A stretch of 64,000 bases of DNA, taken from contig CAYNRU010000046.1 in assembly GCA_964399635.1 (NCBI GenBank), positions 1 to 64,000 on the forward strand, read 5' to 3'. This DNA comes from UBA4615 sp964399635 (lineage in GTDB: Bacteria; Pseudomonadota; Gammaproteobacteria; Burkholderiales; Burkholderiaceae_E). The position numbers and the translations under genes are program-made. This document shows, piece after piece, positions 40,806 through 49,003 of this stretch. Within the stretch, counting starts at the first letter, position 1. The number at the start of each line of letters is the position of its first letter. The notes under the pieces were generated by a model that saw only the letters and a program-made list of their open reading frames with translations, had not been told where the DNA came from and did not search any database.

Positions 40806-42221
40806 TCACGAGGACGTCGTCGCGTCGATGTCGCCACACAGTGTCCGGATCACGCCGAATCCCGCGTGCTTGGCGCTGAGCAGCTGCGCGCTACGACGGA
40901 ACGTGTCGGGCAGCACGTAGTCGTTGGTCGAATTGTGGAAGGCAGGCAACCGGACGATCCGGGGGAACACACGGTGGCTGCAGATCGAAACGATGCACAG
41001 GTCCGTAGCCCACAGGTGCCAGCCGAGCGACGGGTCGACCCGGTGGACCGAATCGCGCGCCATGATCACCGCGAACTCGTCCAGCGACACAGCCGTATCG
41101 CTCGCAGGATGATCGAAGCAGTTGGTGCGATCGATCAGCATGCCTGCGGGCGCCGTCGCGTGCGTGACCGGGTCCACCGCCATCCCCGCGAGTCCGATCA
41201 GCGTCGTGCGGCGATCCTCGTCCTTGATCGATTCGAGCAAGGCATTGAGCCGCAGCCCGAACCCGGCAGGGAAGTACACGTCCTGGTGGGCGAACACGAT
41301 CCAGTCCGCCTCGCAGTGCTCGAGCGAGCCTTCGAGGGCTTCGGCGGCGTTGGCGGCGCCGCGATACGACACCACCCGCGCGTCGACTTCACGCAGACCG
41401 GGAGACGACTCGACGTTTCTTCGGAACTGTCCGTCACGCGTGGTCGGGACCACCACGGTGAAGCGCGCGCATGCACCGGCGGCCTCGGGTGCCGGGTCCA
41501 TGCGGCGCGCATGGACGACGAAGCGACCCGTGGACAGCAGTCGCCGTACGGTCGCGGCGGGCACGCCGACAGCCGGCGCGAGCGCCTGTGCCGCTCGCCC
41601 GACGTCCAGATCGTCGCCGGGCGAGGGTTCGATACCGCAGATCTGCGGCATCCAGCCCTCGTCCAGAAGCAGTCCCGTCAGCGATGCCGGCGCGAGACCG
41701 AAACCGCCCGGCCGCGGATCGCCTTCGACGAGGGCGTCCAGAGCCGACCGGGACGCACTGTTGCGGCAGGCCATCACGAGCGTCGTCCCTCGCCCGGCAA
41801 GGTCGGACAGCGCGCGGATCAGCCACACCGGATCGGGCGTGTCCTCGATCGCCTCGGTCAGCACGATCGTGTCGAAATGAGCCTCGACACCGCTCAGGTC
41901 CTGCGGCCTGACACTGCACCAGGTCACGACATCGGCCCGCCGGGCGGTCTGCTCGAGCGATGCGGACGCCGATCCGACCTCGAGCACCGATCGGGCAGCA
42001 GGAAGGTGAGCGGCCAGAAGCGGGTCCGGCCGCGGATCCGCGGGGCGGGCGTCGGCCCGCCCGATCACGACCAGCCTGCCGGGACCAGCGACCGGCTCCA
42101 GCACGGCACTCATGGCCCAGCCCGGTGATGGACCGATCCGGTCTGGGCGTCGGCCGTGCGCCACTGACTGCTCATCGTCATCCGTCGGTGCTCCGTCGAG
42201 GGTCGCGGACGGCCGGCTCAT
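40806..42221 (-). CDS. Methyltransferase-like and glycosyltransferase-like two-domain protein
   Basis: The 471-residue protein has an N-terminal half (about 60-235) resembling a degenerate SAM methyltransferase (ARSVLEVGSASASLEQTAR; FDTIVLTEAIEDTPDPVWLI). A C-terminal GT2-like region (about 250-460) has FTVVVPTTRDGQFRRNVESS, ADWIVFAHQDVYFPAGFGL and GWHLWATDLCIVSICSH. The motif I of the methyltransferase lacks the usual GxG spacing (EVGSAS), so activity is uncertain. The first 35 residues are low-complexity and a later start (MSAVLEPV, about residue 37) is plausible. It is the first gene of a two-gene minus-strand operon with the acyltransferase. Confidence 0.65.
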   Translation of the reverse strand: MSRPSATLDGAPTDDDEQSVAHGRRPDRIGPSPGWAMSAVLEPVAGPGRLVVIGRADARPADPRPDPLLAAHLPAARSVLEVGSASASLEQTARRADVVTWCSVRPQDLSGVEAHFDTIVLTEAIEDTPDPVWLIRALSDLAGRGTTLVMACRNSASRSALDALVEGDPRPGGFGLAPASLTGLLLDEGWMPQICGIEPSPGDDLDVGRAAQALAPAVGVPAATVRRLLSTGRFVVHARRMDPAPEAAGACARFTVVVPTTRDGQFRRNVESSPGLREVDARVVSYRGAANAAEALEGSLEHCEADWIVFAHQDVYFPAGFGLRLNALLESIKDEDRRTTLIGLAGMAVDPVTHATAPAGMLIDRTNCFDHPASDTAVSLDEFAVIMARDSVHRVDPSLGWHLWATDLCIVSICSHRVFPRIVRLPAFHNSTNDYVLPDTFRRSAQLLSAKHAGFGVIRTLCGDIDATTSS

Positions 42222-42367
42222 CGCCGCGGACGATTCCCCGGAATGGCGAACCGGTGCCCGCCGGCCATATCATCCCGAGTCCGGAGACGCCTGATCGTTC
42301 GATAAGCCGCGACCCGCTCGGCCTGATCGCACCGGCGGCGCCGGTGGCCTGGCGGGGGACAACCGTG

Positions 42368-43807
42368 TCAACGCACCGCCGCCACCACCCCCGCCACCGC
42401 CGCCGTCAGCCGCTTGCCCGCATCGATGTGCAGGAACTCGTTGGGCCCGTGCGCGTTGGATTGCGGCCCGAGCACCCCGGTGATCAGGTACTGCGCATCC
42501 GGGAAGCGCTCGCCGAGCATGTTCATGAACGGGATCGTACCGCCCTCCCCGATCCAGGCGGCGGGCTTGCCCCAGGCGGCCATCGACGCGGCGTCGGCGG
42601 CCTGCTTGAGCCAGGGCGCGGTGGGCGGCGCATTCCAGCCGGTGGCGCCGTGCGCGCCCGAGAAGCTGACCCGGGCGTTGTAGGGCGGGTCGGCCTCGAG
42701 CACCTGCTTCATGAGCGCGGCGGCGCGCTCGCCGTCCACGGTGGGCGGCAGCCGCAAGGACAGCTTCAGCGAGGTCTTGGGCCGCAGCACGTTGCCCGCG
42801 GCCGCGATCCCGGGCAGGTGCTCGGCCCCGACCACCGACAGCGCCGGGCGCCAGGTGCGGTTCAGGATCGCCTCGACCGGGTCGGTGGTGGTGGGCATCG
42901 CGTGCGCGTGGGCGTCGGGGCCGTGGTTGCAGCCGACCCACGGGAACTGCTTCCAGACCGAGTCGCCGAGGATCGCGCCGGCGGCATGCGCCTGCTCGAT
43001 GCGCTCCTGGGGGATGGTCGCGTGCAGGCCGGCCGGCAGCAGGTGGCCGGTGTCGACGTCGTCCAGACGGTTGAGCAGCTTGCGGGCGATGCGGAACGAC
43101 GAGGGCACGAGGCCGCTCGCCATGCCCGAGTGCACGCCCTCCTGCAGCACCTCGACGGTCAGCACGCCGCCCACCAGCCCACGCAGCGAGGTGGTCACCC
43201 ACAGCTGCTCGTAGTTGCCGCAGCCGGAGTCGAGGCCTGCGACCAGCTGCACCTGGCCCAGGCGCGGGGCGAGCAGCTCGAGGTAGGCCGGCAGGTCGGG
43301 GCTGCCGCTCTCCTCGCAGGTCTCGATCAGGCCCACGCAGCGCGGCCGCGCCATGCGCTGCGCGTCCAGCGCCTGCACCACGGTGAGCGCCGCGTACAGC
43401 GCGTAGCCGTCGTCGGCCGCGCCGCGACCGTACAGCCGGCCGTTCTCGATCACCGGCTTCCAGGGGCCGAGGTCCTCGCGCCAGCCGGTCATCTCGGGCT
43501 GCTTGTCGAGGTGGCCGTAGAACATCACGCTGCGGTCCTCGCCGAGCCCGTGGGTGGAAGGGATGTCGAAGAAGATGCAGGGCGTGCGGCCCTCGATGCT
43601 GACGATCTCGAGCTTCATGCCGGGGATCGGCTGCGCGCGCGCCCAGTCCATGGCGGCGGCGACCGCGGCGGCCACGTGGCCGTGCTCGGCCCAGCTGGGG
43701 TCGAAGGCCGGCGACTTCGCGGGGAGCTTCACGTACTCGACCAGGCGGGGCACGAGGTCGGTGTCCCACTTGGCGTCGATCAGCGGGCGGATGTCGGACA
43801 GGTTCAT
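42368..43807 (-). CDS. M20-family dipeptidase
   Basis: The 479-residue metallopeptidase has the M20 di-zinc core: VMFYGHLDKQPE (His), GRGAADDGYAL (bridging Asp), ETCEESGSPDL (general base Glu and ligand), GLDSGCGNYEQ, and the final GPNEFLHID His. A dimerisation insert lies at about 190-320. It is expected to hydrolyse small dipeptides or acylated amino acids in the cytoplasm. The ATG at 43807 follows AGGAG at 7 nt; the much longer open frame upstream is out-of-gene sequence. The 300 nt between this start and the divergent MFS gene hold no further gene that I can support. Confidence 0.9.
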   Translation of the reverse strand: MNLSDIRPLIDAKWDTDLVPRLVEYVKLPAKSPAFDPSWAEHGHVAAAVAAAMDWARAQPIPGMKLEIVSIEGRTPCIFFDIPSTHGLGEDRSVMFYGHLDKQPEMTGWREDLGPWKPVIENGRLYGRGAADDGYALYAALTVVQALDAQRMARPRCVGLIETCEESGSPDLPAYLELLAPRLGQVQLVAGLDSGCGNYEQLWVTTSLRGLVGGVLTVEVLQEGVHSGMASGLVPSSFRIARKLLNRLDDVDTGHLLPAGLHATIPQERIEQAHAAGAILGDSVWKQFPWVGCNHGPDAHAHAMPTTTDPVEAILNRTWRPALSVVGAEHLPGIAAAGNVLRPKTSLKLSLRLPPTVDGERAAALMKQVLEADPPYNARVSFSGAHGATGWNAPPTAPWLKQAADAASMAAWGKPAAWIGEGGTIPFMNMLGERFPDAQYLITGVLGPQSNAHGPNEFLHIDAGKRLTAAVAGVVAAVR

Positions 43808-44107
43808 CGCGGGGCTCCTGAGGCTGCGGTCGATGATAGCGGCATTCCCGGACCGGGCGGCGGGATGCCGAGGGCGGCGCCGGCCTCGCTGGCCCACGCG
43901 CGGACCTATACTCGGCGGGTCGTGCCGAGCAGCCGATCGCCCCGCGGCGCATGTCGCGAACCGCTCGGCCCCAAGGCCGACGCCCACGATGACGCCCCCC
44001 ACCCCGCCCGCTCGCCTCGCTGCGCCTCGCTCCGGCACGATGCCCACGGCCCCGCTCGCGCCCGCACGCGCGGCGGCGCTCGCGGCGCCATCGCGACCGC
44101 CCCGCCG

Positions 44108-45340
44108 ATGAGCGCGGCCGCGCACGCCGCCGCGCCGGCGACACGACCCCGGCTCGCGCTCGCCGCAACGCTCGCGGTCCAGGCGCTCGCGACGCTCGCG
44201 ATGACCGCCGCCTCGGTGATGGCCCCGGTCGTGGCGCCCCTGCTGGACGTGCCGCCGCAGCGGGTCGGCTGGTTCGTCGGCCTCGCCTACTTTGCGGCGA
44301 TGTTCTCCGGGCTCGCCGCCGGCACCCGCATCGCCCGCTCCGGCGCGATCCGCATGAGCCGCCTCGCGCTGCTGGCCTGCGCGGCCGGCCTGCTGTTCGC
44401 GGCGGCCGGCGCCCTGACCCCGATGTGGCTGCCGCTCGTCGCGGCGGCCGCGATCGCGATCGGCATCGGCTACGGGCTGCCCAATCCGGCGGCCTCGGTG
44501 GTCCTGGCGGTGCATGCGCCGCCCGCCCGGCGCGGTCTGTACTTCTCGATCAAGCAGACCGGCGTGCCGATCGGCGTCGGCATCGCCGGCCTGCTCGTGC
44601 CGCCGCTGCTCGGCGCGATGGCCTGGCCGTGGGTGCTGGTCGTGCTGAGCGGCCTGTGCCTGGCGCTGTGCCTGGCGCTGCAGCCGGCGACCGTGCTCGA
44701 GGTGCGCGTGCCGGGGGCGGTCGCCGCGCGCGGCTCGGCATTCGGCGCGCTGGTCGCGCCGCTGCGCCGAGTGTGGCGCGAGCCCGACCTGCGCCGGCTG
44801 GGCGTGGCGTCGCTTGCGTTCTCGATGACCCAGCTGTGCTTCGTGACCTTCCTGGTGTCCTACCTCAAGCTCGAGCACGGGCTGGGCCTCGCCGCAGCGG
44901 CCGGCGTGCTGTCGGTGTCGCAGGTGCTCAGCGTCGGCTGCCGCGTGCTGTGGGGCCAGGTCGCGGACCGCTGGGTGTCGCCGCTGCGCCTGCTGGCCGC
45001 GCTGGGCCTGTCGATGGCGGGGTCCGCGACGCTGCTGGGCGCGCTGCCCGCGACCGCGCCGCCCTGGACGCTGATGGCGGCGGCGCTGGCCTGCGCGGCC
45101 ACCTCGATGGCCTGGAACGGCGTGTACTTCGCGGAGCTCGCCCACCGGGTGCGAGCCGAGGACCTCGGCGCCGTCACCGGCGGGACGCAGTTCCTGACCT
45201 TCTGCGGCGCGATGATCGGACCGGTCGCCTTCGCCTCGCTGGTCGGGGTGATGGGCAGCCACGGTGCCACCTACGTCCTGCTGGCCATCGCGCCCGCCGC
45301 GGTGGGGATCTGGCTGTGGGTGGCCGCGGGGCGGGAGTGA
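44108..45340 (+). CDS. MFS transporter (CynX/NimT-like)
   Basis: The 410-residue protein has about 12 membrane helices and the general look of a YbfB/CynX-type major facilitator (QRVGWFVGLAYFAAMFSGL after helix 1, RGLYFSIKQTGVPIGVGIAG in helix 5). It lacks large loops and no substrate can be predicted. The ATG at 44108 is selected because the helices start soon after; a short upstream frame that ends at 44111 is not related. It is divergent from the dipeptidase and convergent with the MATE gene. Confidence 0.83.
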   Translation: MSAAAHAAAPATRPRLALAATLAVQALATLAMTAASVMAPVVAPLLDVPPQRVGWFVGLAYFAAMFSGLAAGTRIARSGAIRMSRLALLACAAGLLFAAAGALTPMWLPLVAAAAIAIGIGYGLPNPAASVVLAVHAPPARRGLYFSIKQTGVPIGVGIAGLLVPPLLGAMAWPWVLVVLSGLCLALCLALQPATVLEVRVPGAVAARGSAFGALVAPLRRVWREPDLRRLGVASLAFSMTQLCFVTFLVSYLKLEHGLGLAAAAGVLSVSQVLSVGCRVLWGQVADRWVSPLRLLAALGLSMAGSATLLGALPATAPPWTLMAAALACAATSMAWNGVYFAELAHRVRAEDLGAVTGGTQFLTFCGAMIGPVAFASLVGVMGSHGATYVLLAIAPAAVGIWLWVAAGRE

Positions 45341-45355
45341 TCTGCGCCCCGGGGC

Positions 45356-46807
45356 TCAGGGCAGGCGCATCGACTGCCAGCGCAGCGAGCGCCAGCGCCA
45401 GGCGAGCGCCGAGCCGAGCAGGCCCACGTAGACCACCGCCGCGATCCACCCGCCCACCGCACCCCAGCCCAGCCCGGGCATCCCGTCGACCCAGCCCTGG
45501 CCCGGCGCGAACGCGAGCAGGTGCGTGAGCGGCACGAACACACCCCAGGCCAGCACGAGCAGCAGCAGCGCCGGAAAGCGCGTGTCCCCCGCGCCGCGCA
45601 GGCAAAAGCCGCATCCGATGTTCAGGCCGTCGAAGATCTGGTAGGCCGCGGCGATCCAGAGCAGCGTGCAGCCGAGCGCGATCACCGCCGCCGCCTGCGG
45701 GTCGGAGGCCGACACGAACAGCGGCATCAGCCACGGCCCGCTCGCTGCCAGCACGAAGCCGGTGCAGAACATGTAGGCCACCGCCAGCACGATCGTGCGG
45801 CTGCCCACCCGCCGCGCCCAGTCGCGGTCGCCGGCGCCAATCGACTGTCCGACCAGCGTGGTGCCCGCCATGCCCAGGCCCACAGCCGGCATGTAGGCGA
45901 CCGAGGTCAGCATCATCACGATCTGGCTTGCAGCCCCGGGCGTGGCGCCCAGGCGCGTCAGCATCGCCTGGAAGGCGGCGAGCCCGAGGATGTCGAAGGC
46001 GATCGACAGGCCGACCGGCAGCCCCAGGCTCAGCGTCGCGACGATCGAGCCGCGGCGCGGGCGCCACAGCCGCGTCGAGCCGTAGACGCCGCGGTAGCGC
46101 TTCGACAGGAAGACCGCCATCGCGGCCGCGAGGCCGGCGCAGATCGACAGCGTGGTGGCCCACGCCGCGCCGGCCACGCCCCAGCCCAGCCCGAACATCA
46201 GCCACTCGTTGAGGACCGCGTTGACGACCGCGACGAAGACGTTGACGGCGAGCGCGATCCGCACGTGCCCGATGCCCATGAAGAACGAGCCTAGCGCCCA
46301 CAGGCCCACCGCCAGCCCGCCGCCCAGCATGCGCGGCGTCCAGTAGGCGAGCGACAGCGGCACGACGTCGGCCGGCAGGCCGAGCGCGGGGACGATCCAG
46401 GGTCCGGCCCACGCGAGCGCGGCAAAGACCGGCACCAGCACCAGCCCCGCCCACAGGCCCGACCACGCGGCCTGACCGGCGCGGCGGTAGCGCCCGCCGC
46501 CGTAGGCCTGGGCCGCGAAGGTCTGCACCACCATGCCGACGCCACCCAGCAGCAGCAGCAAGCCGAGCACCACCCAGTACACGCCGCCGACCGCCGCGAC
46601 CGCCTGCGCCGAGATGCGCCCGATGAACCAGGTGTCCGTCAGGTTGAGGACGGCCTGGAGGCTCGAGTTGACGAACAGCGGCAGCGCGATCGCGATGATC
46701 GCGCGGTGGTCGACGTGCACGCGGCCCGCTGCGTCGACGCGCCGGGCCGGCAGCGCGGGCCGGCGCGGCGTGCCCCCTGCCTCAGGCGCGTCGGCGTCAA
46801 CCCGCAC
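45356..46807 (-). CDS. MATE-family efflux transporter
   Basis: The 483-residue protein has twelve predicted helices with the MATE repeats (IALPLFVNSSLQAVLNLTDT near the start, GLPVGLSIAFDILGLAAFQA mid-protein). MATE proteins export cationic drugs or metabolites using Na+ or H+ gradients. The first 30 residues are an Ala/Arg-rich tail, so an internal start is possible. It stands alone; the 324-nt gap 46808-47131 to the next, divergent gene shows no convincing promoter or other feature. Confidence 0.9.
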   Translation of the reverse strand: MRVDADAPEAGGTPRRPALPARRVDAAGRVHVDHRAIIAIALPLFVNSSLQAVLNLTDTWFIGRISAQAVAAVGGVYWVVLGLLLLLGGVGMVVQTFAAQAYGGGRYRRAGQAAWSGLWAGLVLVPVFAALAWAGPWIVPALGLPADVVPLSLAYWTPRMLGGGLAVGLWALGSFFMGIGHVRIALAVNVFVAVVNAVLNEWLMFGLGWGVAGAAWATTLSICAGLAAAMAVFLSKRYRGVYGSTRLWRPRRGSIVATLSLGLPVGLSIAFDILGLAAFQAMLTRLGATPGAASQIVMMLTSVAYMPAVGLGMAGTTLVGQSIGAGDRDWARRVGSRTIVLAVAYMFCTGFVLAASGPWLMPLFVSASDPQAAAVIALGCTLLWIAAAYQIFDGLNIGCGFCLRGAGDTRFPALLLLVLAWGVFVPLTHLLAFAPGQGWVDGMPGLGWGAVGGWIAAVVYVGLLGSALAWRWRSLRWQSMRLP

Positions 46808-47131
46808 GCAGGCCGTCCGGAAGGTCGATCGGGTGGTTCACCAGCATGCGGCCCGGGCTCTCTCGTGCATCGTGGGCGACCGCGAGCGGTCGAGCGGCGG
46901 GATCATGCCGGCAGCGGATCGTATACCGGTACCGCGCGGACAGCGGTCCAGCCCGCGCACCCGCGGGCCATCGGTGCGCCCGCCGGCATGGCGGACGGGC
47001 TGCCCGGACGGGCGCCGGACCCGTCGTAGACTATGGGATCGATCGCCGGACGCAACCGCGCCCGTGCCCGCGGGCATGGCGCCGCACGGCCGGGCGGCAC
47101 ACGCACGCGCGCACAACCAGGAGACAGGATC

Positions 47132-48292
47132 ATGGAGACACGCCCGGAGCAGCCCGACGCCGAACAGGCCCATGAGGCCGCGATGCGCCGCTACCTGCGC
47201 GAAGGCGAGGCCAGGGCCTACGCGCTCGGCAACCGCGGCCCGATCCGGCGCACCGCCGACGGCGGCATCCACCCCGACATCCTCGAGGCCTACCGGCGCT
47301 GCGGCTTCTACGTCTTCGAGGGCGTGCTGTCCGCGGAGGAACTGACCGAGATCGACGCCGACATCCGCGGCAACGTGCTCGAGCGTCTGCCGGTGCGGCA
47401 CGATGCCACGGTCGACGCGCGAGGCCGGCCGGCGATCGGCGTCGGCCACGCGGCGCCGACGCTGTTCTGGGCGAAGCCGCTGGCCGACCCGTTCGGGGGC
47501 ACCACGCTCGCCAACGGCCGCCACCCGGTGAAGATGCACGAGCCCACCGCCGCCGCCGACGCGCCCGAGGAGATCGTGTACCTGATCCTCGGGCCGCTGC
47601 AGTTCTCGGAGACGCACCTGCGCGTCTACGGCCATCCCGACCTGCTCGCGGTCGCGGCCGCGGTCAACGGCGACGACTTCGTGCCCTTCAACGAGGCGCT
47701 GTTCATCAAGGCGCCGGGGCTCGGCGCCTCGGTGGCGTGGCACCGCGACGGCGTGACCCACTGGGACAGCCCCGACTGGGACGAAGGCACGCACGGCTTC
47801 AACTTCATGGCGCAGGTCTACGGCTGCACCCCGGCCAACGGCGTGTGGGTCGTGCCCGGCACGCACAAGATGCGCCGCGTCGACATCAAGGCGATGTGCG
47901 CGGCCGCAGGCTCCGAGCGCCTGCCCGAGGCGGTCCCGATCATCTGCGCGCCCGGCGACGTCGCGATCACCAACCGGCAGGCGATACACGGCTCGTTCGC
48001 CAACACCAGTCCCGACTGGCGGCTGACGCTGAACCTGGGCTTCCACCGTCGTCGCTCGGTGCTCGGCGTGCAGGGCGGCGGCATCCATGCGGCACCCGCG
48101 ATCTTCGACGAGGCGCGGATCCGCGAGCGGGCGCGCGTGATCGGCTACGGCATCGACGCGCGCCGCCGGCGCTTCCCCGGCGAGACGCCGTTCGTGTACC
48201 GGCCGCATGCCGACGCCGGCGAGACCTGGCGCTGGGACGAGGCGGCGCGCGCGACGATGCGCGACTACAACCGGCTGGACCTCAGCATCTGA
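47132..48292 (+). CDS. Phytanoyl-CoA dioxygenase (PhyH)-family protein
   Basis: The 386-residue protein belongs to the Fe(II)/2-oxoglutarate-dependent PhyH group. The metal triad is visible as His 204 and Asp 206 (VAWHRDGVTHW) plus His 286 (RQAIHGSFANTSPDWR), with Arg 297 as the likely 2-oxoglutarate contact. Such enzymes hydroxylate varied small molecules; the substrate is unknown. The start at 47132 is fixed by an upstream CAGGAGA. It is monocistronic and followed by the convergent antitoxin gene after only 7 nt. Confidence 0.85.
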   Translation: METRPEQPDAEQAHEAAMRRYLREGEARAYALGNRGPIRRTADGGIHPDILEAYRRCGFYVFEGVLSAEELTEIDADIRGNVLERLPVRHDATVDARGRPAIGVGHAAPTLFWAKPLADPFGGTTLANGRHPVKMHEPTAAADAPEEIVYLILGPLQFSETHLRVYGHPDLLAVAAAVNGDDFVPFNEALFIKAPGLGASVAWHRDGVTHWDSPDWDEGTHGFNFMAQVYGCTPANGVWVVPGTHKMRRVDIKAMCAAAGSERLPEAVPIICAPGDVAITNRQAIHGSFANTSPDWRLTLNLGFHRRRSVLGVQGGGIHAAPAIFDEARIRERARVIGYGIDARRRRFPGETPFVYRPHADAGETWRWDEAARATMRDYNRLDLSI

Positions 48293-48299
48293 GGAGGCG

Positions 48300-48671
48300 T
48301 CAGGCCAGATCGTCGAGGTCGACGGCCAGCGCGGCAGCGATCCGCTTGAGGACGGCCACCGTCGGCTGGCGCTTGCCGCTTTCGATCTGGGACACGTAGG
48401 GCGCGGAGACCTCGGCCGCGAAAGCCAGCGCCTGAACCGTCAGTGCGCGATGCTCCCGCCAGACACGCACCGGGGCCTCCCCGCCCAGCAGACGATTCAC
48501 GACGGCTGCAGGGACTGTCTGCGCCATGCCTGCCCGGCGCGCCCGGCGGAAATCCGCGACCGCGCGTGCATCGCCGGCCCGAGCGGCCTGGGCGACCAGT
48601 CGGTTGTACTCGTCGATCGGCACGACGGCGAACATGCGCCGGCGGCCTTGAACGATGAATTGGACGTTCAC
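48300..48671 (-). CDS. XRE-type antitoxin
   Basis: The 123-residue protein has an N-terminal segment typical of Phd-like antitoxins (MFAVVPIDEYNRLVAQAA) and a C-terminal helix-turn-helix (LTVQALAFAAEVSAPYVSQI then ESGKRQPTVAVLKRIAAAL). This arrangement is common in RelE-associated antitoxins that bind their own promoter. The GTG start at 48671 overlaps the toxin stop (GTGA), so translation is coupled to the toxin; a longer reading frame would run into the toxin gene. It comes second, after the toxin, as in HigBA-type order. Confidence 0.85.
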   Translation of the reverse strand: MNVQFIVQGRRRMFAVVPIDEYNRLVAQAARAGDARAVADFRRARRAGMAQTVPAAVVNRLLGGEAPVRVWREHRALTVQALAFAAEVSAPYVSQIESGKRQPTVAVLKRIAAALAVDLDDLA

Positions 48672-48946
48672 TCGTATGCCTCTGCGCGCGATGCGATCCG
48701 GATGACGATCACGACCAGGGCGCCGCGATCGAGTTCGTACACGACTCGCCATTCACCGACCCGAAGCCGATAGGCGTCGAGACCGACCAGGCGCCTGACG
48801 TTGCTCGCGGCCTGCGGATCGGCGGCGAGCCGCTCGAGGGCGACCCGGATCGCCGCCGACACCTTGGCCGGCGCGCGTCGCAACGCCTTGACCGACTGCC
48901 GGCTGAACTCGATCCGATACGTGGATCGACAATAGCGTCTCGCCAG
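48668..48946 (-). CDS. RelE/ParE-family toxin with a non-canonical start
   Basis: The protein shows the RelE/ParE fold: TYRIEFSRQSVKALRRAPA, then DAYRLRVGEWRVVYELD and the final strand LVVIVIRIASRAEAYE. These toxins cleave ribosome-bound mRNA or poison gyrase. The first ATG/GTG/TTG in frame is the TTG at 48883, which would remove the first strand and part of helix 1. The conserved N-terminal sequence continues upstream in frame to a stop before 48955, where the only near-start codon is a CTG at 48946 (92 residues). So either CTG is used, or the start codon has been lost. TATAAC at 48982-48977 could be the -10 for the pair. Confidence 0.75.
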   Translation of the reverse strand: MARRYCRSTYRIEFSRQSVKALRRAPAKVSAAIRVALERLAADPQAASNVRRLVGLDAYRLRVGEWRVVYELDRGALVVIVIRIASRAEAYE

Positions 48947-49003
48947 TATCTCACGGAGCTATCCGCTACGCCATCCGTTATAGGCCAGACGGCTGCGAGC
49001 GGC

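Noticed and set aside
43989..44111. Short plus-strand frame beginning MTPPTPPARLAA before the MFS gene
   Set aside because: Proline/alanine/arginine composition, no ribosome-binding site and no helix or motif; it overlaps the MFS start only by chance.
43808..45262. Upstream extension of the dipeptidase frame on the minus strand
   Set aside because: The extension lies opposite the MFS transporter, is His/Gln/Arg-rich shadow sequence, and the strong AGGAG precedes the ATG at 43807.
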